This document shows positions 57,536 through 64,000 of a stretch of DNA of 64,000 nt, piece after piece. This DNA comes from Skeletonema tropicum. Its lineage: Eukaryota; Bacillariophyta; Thalassiosirophyceae; Thalassiosirales; Thalassiosiraceae. Under the pieces are notes generated by a model. That model did no database searches. It was given only the letters and a program-made list of their open reading frames with translations, and was not told the DNA's origin. The first letter of the stretch is position 1. Each line of letters opens with the position of its first letter. The stretch spans positions 1-64,000 of the forward strand of contig CM074141.1 of assembly GCA_037178625.1 (NCBI GenBank), given 5' to 3'. Made by a program: the position numbers and the translations under genes.

Positions 57536-58347
57536 ATATGCATAGTGTTAGATAGTGTAGAGAATTCTGGACGTGAACACAAACACAACGCTCAAGCCGA
57601 CGATTTGACCAATGTCCCAACAATGGCAAAAATGTGTGCCAGATCTCTTCTCCTTCTACCTCCACCCCCAGAAAGTATTGGTTATTCTCTCGGCGTGGCT
57701 ACTGATACTGGAGCATTTCACTTATACTCATACGTATCGGTCATTGCAAGATCTAATCATGTTGGTGCTGGTGAAAAAGACGGGGATTGAAGAGACACGT
57801 GCGAGGGGAGAAGGATGTGGAATCTGATGGTCAGGGTGCAGGGTGGGTGTGATGGGCGGTACAACGAGGCACAGCAGCCTCTAGAGACGTGCAATTTCTG
57901 TTCCACTACTATGTTGTAATAAATCCAAGTCTAAGAAGCTTTAGTCTTCATTGTTATCTTGACCACGACCCTAATTACCTACCCAACATGTATAAGACCC
58001 ATACTACTTTCTTGTTTGCCTTTTTCGTGATTTGCTAGAAACCAATCATCCGACTTCTGGGTTCCCCACATCAAAGTGAACTGATCAGATTCTGTCATTG
58101 ATTATGCTCGTGCTCGTGCGGTTGTAGAGCACTAGCTTATTCAACGATGTCTGACCAGGCAGAATAATGATGAACGTCAGTGGAGAGAGAGAGACAAGTC
58201 ATGTTGTGTTTGAGAGAATGGGTTAAAGGCAGTATTGGTATTGAGATGAAGTTATCATGATGTATCAGATGAGAATAATTTCGTCCTATACATTAAAATA
58301 ATAAGTAGTACCCCCTTCGTTGGCCCCAACGAAACAAGTAACATGCT
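57536..58347. other. Intergenic with one possible AP2 tail relic
   Basis: Near 58098-58131 the frame IDYARARAVVEH resembles the end of an AP2 domain. No other gene is supported. Confidence 0.4.
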
Positions 58348-59004
58348 CTAGAGGAACGACGATGAAACCTCCAAAGCAGCCGTATTCAACCTTGCCGCCT
58401 TTGCAGATGTATTTGCCGCAGCTTGAGCCAATGCCATTGCCGAATGAGCCGTAGGATTCACTGAACACACATTTGCCGCCTTGGCTGCTTCAATCGCAGC
58501 CCTGGCAGCTTCCTTTGCGGCTGATACGAGACATTCCAATGCAGTGCCTGATACAATTGAATCCACGTCAAAGTTGGTGGTGTCATATTGATCCAGCAAT
58601 TCATGAAGTGGAGATAGATTGACTGAAACTACCTCGGCTTTGTCCTGAGCTCCTCCTCTATCGGGAATGAGCAATCTTCCGGCCATACCAAACCCCTTGT
58701 CGGCCAATTTCACCGTCGCAAAGGATGTTGCAATGGCTATTCTCGATTCTTCATCCGAGGCATACAAAGCGGCGATGCCCGCTGCCTTGATGACCATTAG
58801 TGATAGCTCTGCCACGTCAGATTGAATTGAAAAGAGTGTCTTGGAGGTCTGCGCCATGATTAGTGGAGAGACACCATTGCTTCGTTTGTTGGATGAGGAG
58901 TCGAGTAAGATGTGGTTGCCCAAAAGAGAGCTGTGGTCGTCGTGAGGAGCGGCGAGGGTGGCCGGTACGGCTATGGCGATTGAGCATTCGGCTGCTGCAT
59001 TCAT
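58348..59004 (-). CDS. Hypothetical Ala-rich protein
   Basis: A 218-residue ORF with a proper ATG. Ala makes up a large share, mainly in a predicted helical stretch at 160-212 (AAKEAARAAIEAAKAANV). I see no signal peptide, transmembrane segment or known domain. Strong helical bias and length suggest a real gene, but low complexity could also keep the frame open by chance. Confidence 0.5.
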   Translation of the reverse strand: MNAAAECSIAIAVPATLAAPHDDHSSLLGNHILLDSSSNKRSNGVSPLIMAQTSKTLFSIQSDVAELSLMVIKAAGIAALYASDEESRIAIATSFATVKLADKGFGMAGRLLIPDRGGAQDKAEVVSVNLSPLHELLDQYDTTNFDVDSIVSGTALECLVSAAKEAARAAIEAAKAANVCSVNPTAHSAMALAQAAANTSAKAARLNTAALEVSSSFL

Positions 59005-59462
59005 CTCGGTGATGTATTTGTTGTCATGAGAGGGATGTTGATAGGTGTAAGTATCGAAGCAAGCGATTAGATGCGCATCATGGTGTTGCTTTGCTTCTTT
59101 TTGGGGAGGTGATCAGGCAGAGACGCGTGTCGTCTTGAGTCTTGAGTCTCTCTGTCGTCGCAATCGCTTTTTCTAATCATTATTGATTGAGATACGAAAA
59201 ATAGTACAGACGCTACATTCCAAAGTGATAAATTTGTGATGTGAATCCTTTATGTCCGAGCTTTGAGCGATAAGAGCGATTCAACCCGGGATGCAACGAG
59301 AGACAAACGGGTTGTTATCCCTTTACATCACTCATAGGCGAATGGGCTGCGTGTCGCAGACAGACCACTCTTCTTCGTCTATGTACAAGAGGTACAGTAG
59401 ATTCCAAATACTTACAGTTAGCTAGTAGCAAAATTCAAAATTCAAAATTCAAAATCGGTCGC
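59005..59462. other. Intergenic with short repeat
   Basis: AAATTCAA is repeated about three times at 59431-59456. Nothing else is seen. Confidence 0.4.
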
Positions 59463-60356
59463 ATGTCGAATGTTCATGTCGGAAGGCTTGCCGCCTCTTT
59501 TGTACAAACATATTATTATGACAATGCCAACGGCTCTTACACATCGAGCCAGCATCAAACACTGCACACGTAATTCGCCGACGTCAATCCTGCCTGTGCG
59601 TCAATATGGCGGTCACACCCGAGCCGTCGATATGTCCGATGGGGGACAGAGGAAGATGTCATGGAACGTCATAACATCAATGCAAGAGTGATGAGAGTTT
59701 ACAGAAACGAATCACCCCCGGGAAATATGCACTTTGAAACTGGTGTGAAAGTGGGTGCTCCTAATCCCTACAACCAGCACCGGTTTGTCTACATATCACC
59801 AGAGGGCACCAAAGCACACTATGGTAACATAACGTTACTGATTTGGTCAAGAATGTGTCATTACTTTAGCAACAACACTATCCAAACTGATGCCGCCGCC
59901 GATGATAAAGACACCACCACCTTCCATCAACACCTTGCCATGGAAGTCATCCGCAACGCATTTACACAGGAACGTATGAAACAAAACCTTCGTTCTTGTT
60001 TCAAGGATGGAAAACATCTTGTGATGCACAACTCATCCATCCACTCCAAATTTGTATCATTGTGTCAGTCCCCCTCGATGAATTTCCGGCAAGATGCGAT
60101 AGAGGAAGTGTACCAAATTATTCTTCGGAAGATGATCCACTCTAGGTTTGCAGTTGTATTTCGTCGGTGGAAGGAACAACATTGTCAAAAGCATGACATG
60201 TCTCTGCGATCAAATTTGAAAGCATGCTCCAGCAGGCGTCGACAAGAACAAGAAGAGCAGAGAGACCAAGCGAGAGGCAACCCCAAATCCCGTAGGGTCG
60301 AAGACGAGCAACGATACGAAGAGACCAGCAGCACCACACCCCGATGCTCAAATTGA
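59463..60356 (+). CDS. Hypothetical protein, frame interrupted by one TAA
   Basis: The longest ATG ORF is 59661-60356 (231 residues, basic and Gln/Arg-rich C-terminus, possibly coiled coil). The same frame is open upstream to a TAA at 59571-59573. Before that it is open again from an ATG at 59463 (MSNVHVGRLAASFVQTYYYD), which faintly resembles the start of NTF2-like domains. Either the gene starts at 59661, or an intron removes the TAA, or the gene is broken. No function is assigned. Confidence 0.4.
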
Positions 60357-61713
60357 TGTTAAAAAATTGAAAACAAGTTAGTGATTACAATAACACAAGT
60401 GGCATTGCGTCATGTACACTCTTGAACTCACCCTCTCTCTAAGTAGTATCTTGTGTTCAAAATTAGTTTTACGGAATACCCACTGCAATTAACACCCCCT
60501 CCCCCTTCGAGGCACTAAACGCAGATTCACTACTCTCCAATACTAAGTAATGAAGAACCAGTCATTAGTTGTTGCTGGGATGCGTCAACATGGGCTGTAC
60601 AAATAATAATGATCCCAACACCCACACATTATTTTTTTTGCACCATTACTTGTCACTGTAAACGGCCGCCATTAATAAATAACAAGCATCGTCGAGCAGA
60701 ATATTTCACCAATAGTGGATATTATTTTTGATGTCGGTTCGGCGGAGTTGTACTGTGTTCGTCGACGGCGATGGTGTTGTCGTTGACATGGTGGGAATAT
60801 AATTGCATCATCCGACCAACTCGACGATGATGGTTATGTTCATAGTCATTTTCACAACAGACGATGCCCAATTAGGAAAATAAACGGCGGTTCGGAGATC
60901 CTATGCCACAATAGGGGAGGGGAATGTCGATTATTAGCCTAATAGAAGCATATTCATTGACCTCATTTTTACTAGTAGTCCACCATGGTGAAGGCATTTT
61001 GATGGATTTTGAGAGGTGGGGGGCCTCATGGGTGATGTGATTGGAAGAACAATCAACATTATATTAGGGGATCACCCAAAACAGCCTTTCTTGTATTGCA
61101 TATCTAGATTTTTCTTCTACCAAAATCAAATAGGGGATAACCTAATCAAATCGATACGCAGCCCATTCTTTTATGTGCCCTGCGCTGCATACTGCCTGCT
61201 CGATCGGGATGGCTGGGTGACAATTTACACTTCATCAATTCATTCACTAATTTATTGATGTGCGTGATTGAAGCTCTCTAGAGATACAACCGCTTTTCGT
61301 TGGGATATTGGGCGCTTTTCGTCCCTGTTGCGGGCGGTGCCAACGTGGGGCCCACAACTGCGGAAAATCAGGTGTAAATGAGCTAAAACAACGGCAAAAT
61401 CCCAGTATATCGGCCAAAAATCACCCGAATTCACCCAAATTCTCCTGTCAAGCCTAACCTCAAACCAGTCCCTCCTGTGGGCACGCCCGGGCGCCCGCTG
61501 TCTCGATACGTCTTGGTGCATGACCTTCCTTCATAGGAATAACCTAAAGCCCCACACACAAACATGTAGGAGTATCTTTTAATTTTATGCTTCTTAATAA
61601 TAATATAACAGAAATTTGCTTCTTACTTCACATCATAATGAGCTTACTTCGGTAGCTGCAGAGCTAGAGAGAAAAAAGACTCGTTGATTGCTAGCTCGGC
61701 TAATATCTACATC
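60357..61713. other. Intergenic, no supported gene
   Basis: AT-rich in the first half, with a T8 run near 60632. The second half has a small palindrome CGCCCGGGCG near 61486. The last 100 bases presumably contain the promoter of the G8 protein gene. Confidence 0.5.
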
Positions 61714-64000
61714 ATGAAGCTCGCTATTGGTGCTCTACTCTCAACGGCTGCAGCGGCTGCTGGGTATGAGGGCGGTGGCCTCCGCGCTTCGGCTTCGGCA
61801 CACAAAAGCAAGTCAACATCTTCTTCGACTCAAAGGGACCTGATGGAGGAAATGGACAACTTTACGCCCCTGCCTTGCAATGCCAATCTTACTGAATTTG
61901 ACTGTGATGGAACAACTCTTCTATCCTCAATAATCACAGCTGCGACATTAGAAGCTGAGGCCTACATGAGCGCCTCAAACACAACCTCCTATCCACAGAA
62001 CATGGAGGCGACCATCCCCTGCGGTACATGTGCCATTGCCGACTTATCAGGTGGCTCAACCCTCACGGCTCCCACGGGGATTGACGTACAGGGTATGCTC
62101 TACTTTCCACCATCCACTCACGGCACATTGGAAACTGCACACATGTTTGTCCAGGGGGAGCTCAAAATTGATCCACCGGATAATGCCGAGGCGAACCGAG
62201 TTACTATCAAGCTAATTGGTCCAGATGAAGATGTCTTCCTAGCTCCTCACCCGCACAATACCATGGCATGCTCGTCGTACGCGAATGGCAAATGCCCTGT
62301 GGGCAAACGACCTATTGCGATGGCTGGGGGGAAATTGGATGTACGTGGACTCCAAGATCCGACGACTTGTCCATCGTGGGTCAACCTACAAGATATTTGG
62401 GATGAACCACTTACCGATATACAACGTGTGCAAACGACTAATATTGTTGTGGATGGAAATGAAGACGGTGATAGAGATGTCAAGTGTCTCAATGGAGACA
62501 CTTGCACATTGGAAATGACCCTTAACGAGCCGGGTATTGAGGCATGTCTTCGAGTCAAAACAGGGGGTACTGCATATGATGATGGATATCTTGATGTGTT
62601 CGTCGACACAGGTGATGGAAATGGATATGTGGAGGTAACTCAGAGTGGTGTAATTTACGCCCTGAACTCGGTCGTTGTGGAGCAGTGTTTTTCAGGCCTT
62701 GTTGGTGTTCAGGTGGTCAACAGTACTCCGAATGCTTGGGCCGGACGTATCGAGACTTCAGTTGATGGTGGAGCTAATTACACCCCAATGGTGTGCAAAG
62801 ACAACTGCGTTGCGTTCAGTGGGTCCAGAGCAACACTCAAAGTAGGAGAGGAGGCTGCAAAGTGTTGGAAGGCAACCATGGGAGATGTACTACTAACCAA
62901 TGCGAATCCCAATCTCAGATCGGAAAACAATCAAAAGGTTTTGACTCTACGCTCGGTAGACGTAGCCGAGGGGACAATCACTGTGAATCTTTCAAAGGAA
63001 CAAATTGGAGATCCATTTACTGTGGAGAGTGAACCCATGATGGCTGCCGAGGTGGCTAGTCTCAACCGTCCTGTTAAATTTACGTCTGTGAAAGATAACA
63101 ACGGAGTGCATGGTGGGCACCTCATTATTTATCATACACCTAATGTGGCTCAAAAGTTGGAAGGTGTGGAAGTGAGAGCCTTTGGACAGAAAAATATTTT
63201 AGGACGCTATGTGAGTGTTCTATGAAGTGATGTTATGTTTATTTCACGCTGGCCAACTTCTATAACTTTCTACTCTCCCTCCTCTCTACCAAATATTTAG
63301 CCCATTCACTTTCATCACAGTCATGATGTTCCTGGAAGTGTCATCCGAAAGAATGTCGTGCGTGATTCTGAGCAGCGATGCATTGTACTCCATGGAACTA
63401 ACTTCGCCACGATTGAAAATAATGTAGCATATGATACTCTTGGCCACTGCTTCATTCCCGCGGAAGATGGATATGAAACCGATAACACTTTCAAGGATAA
63501 CTTGGGGGCTAGAACAAAGAAAGGCGTAAATTTGCCTGGTACTTCGGATGATCGTAGGTGAGAGAGATAATCCATCTTGTGCATGCATTGCAGCAAAAGC
63601 TTCATCTGACCCTTTCCCCCTTTTCATCATTCTACTCCCTCTTTAGGCCCTCAACATTTTGGATCACTAATCCAAGGAATCACTTTGTTGGCAATGTTGT
63701 AGCCGGGAGTTTCCGCTTTGGATTTTGGTTCGAGGAGCCAAAACAATATGCCATCTACGCTTTTCGGGACAACGTTGCACATAACTGCCTTGCGGAAGCG
63801 TTAAATCGTGAGTCATGTTGTACTTCATTATTTGCTCTCTCAACTCAACCCTTTCATCTCGCACTCACCAATCGTTTGTACATCCCCGCCTCGACAGTTT
63901 ATCCTCACGGCTATTCGCCATCCAGCACTGTGTATCTCGATAACCTGAAGTTATATAATAACAAAAAGGGAATGAAGATGAAGAGGACCCGTAACATTCG
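61714..64000 (+). CDS. Secreted G8 / parallel-beta-helix protein (CEMIP-like), 3' end missing
   Basis: Exons 61714-63210, 63301-63557, 63647-63807 and 63900 onward join in frame across three GT-AG introns of about 90 bp. The ATG at 61714 starts a signal peptide (KLAIGALLSTAAAAAG). Residues about 120-180 (GGSTLTAPTGIDVQGML through FVQGELKID) match a G8 domain. Exon 2 continues GRY|PIHFHHSHD...SVIRKNVV...RCIVLHGTNFATIENNVAYD, the beta-helix region of animal CEMIP/TMEM2 proteins. Those act in hyaluronan breakdown, and G8 proteins also occur in protists. A role in extracellular polysaccharide binding or cleavage is inferred. The gene leaves the window at the right edge. Confidence 0.85.

Noticed and set aside
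1..64000. CRISPR arrays, tRNA or rRNA genes
   Set aside because: No regularly spaced short repeats with unique spacers, no cloverleaf with a proper T-loop, and no rRNA core strings were recognised by eye. tRNA and rRNA scans would be decisive.

Overview
The window looks like nuclear DNA of a diatom, most likely a centric one of the Thalassiosirales type. This rests on gene content: a secreted GH19 chitinase joined to Cys-rich wall-type repeats, a gametolysin-like M11 peptidase with Pro/Thr-rich linkers and a Cys-rich tail, multi-AP2 transcription factors, a G8-domain secreted protein, and short GT-AG introns of about 75-130 bp. I did not identify the species. No rRNA, tRNA or CRISPR array was recognised.

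Region 1 (1-29631) is a head-to-tail tandem array of eleven units, cut at the left window edge and truncated at the right end. Units are about 2.6 kb (1-3, 8-10) or about 3.0 kb (4-7, carrying an extra block of about 375 bp). Each unit has one convincing gene on the minus strand: a small secreted protein with a protease-associated (PA) domain, open in all eleven copies. Between units I see few substitutions. Most differences are short indels confined to a handful of loci.

Region 2 (29632-33888) has a small G-rich inverted-repeat element, a Ser/Thr protein kinase gene on the minus strand, and stretches without a convincing gene.

Region 3 (33889-41636) is a 7.75-kb DNA transposon of the Ginger type, bounded by matching terminal inverted repeats. 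It encodes an integrase-like transposase running into a CXC motif and a Ulp1-type Cys protease (one intron, one apparent 1-nt frameshift), plus a second gene with a helix-turn-helix and a Tudor-like fold.

Region 4 (41637-46090) holds a stray fragment of the region-1 satellite, two MITE-like elements, and a frameshifted three-domain AP2 gene. Its intact two-domain paralogue lies at 56443-57330 and shares the upstream region. Comparing the two gives a filled site and an empty site with a footprint for one MITE.

Region 5 (46091-54593) holds a two-exon gene predicted to encode a membrane-anchored chitinase (GH19 + four Cys-rich repeats + one transmembrane segment), a divergent GH19 relic, and a five-exon M11 metallopeptidase. 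Region 6 (54594-64000) holds the second AP2 gene with a degraded third AP2 domain behind it, two hypothetical ORFs, and the 5' part of a multi-exon G8/parallel-beta-helix protein that runs off the right edge.

The chitinase, peptidase and G8 protein all look secretory and would act at or outside the cell surface. The AP2 genes and kinase are regulatory. The array and the transposable elements account for roughly 60 percent of the window.
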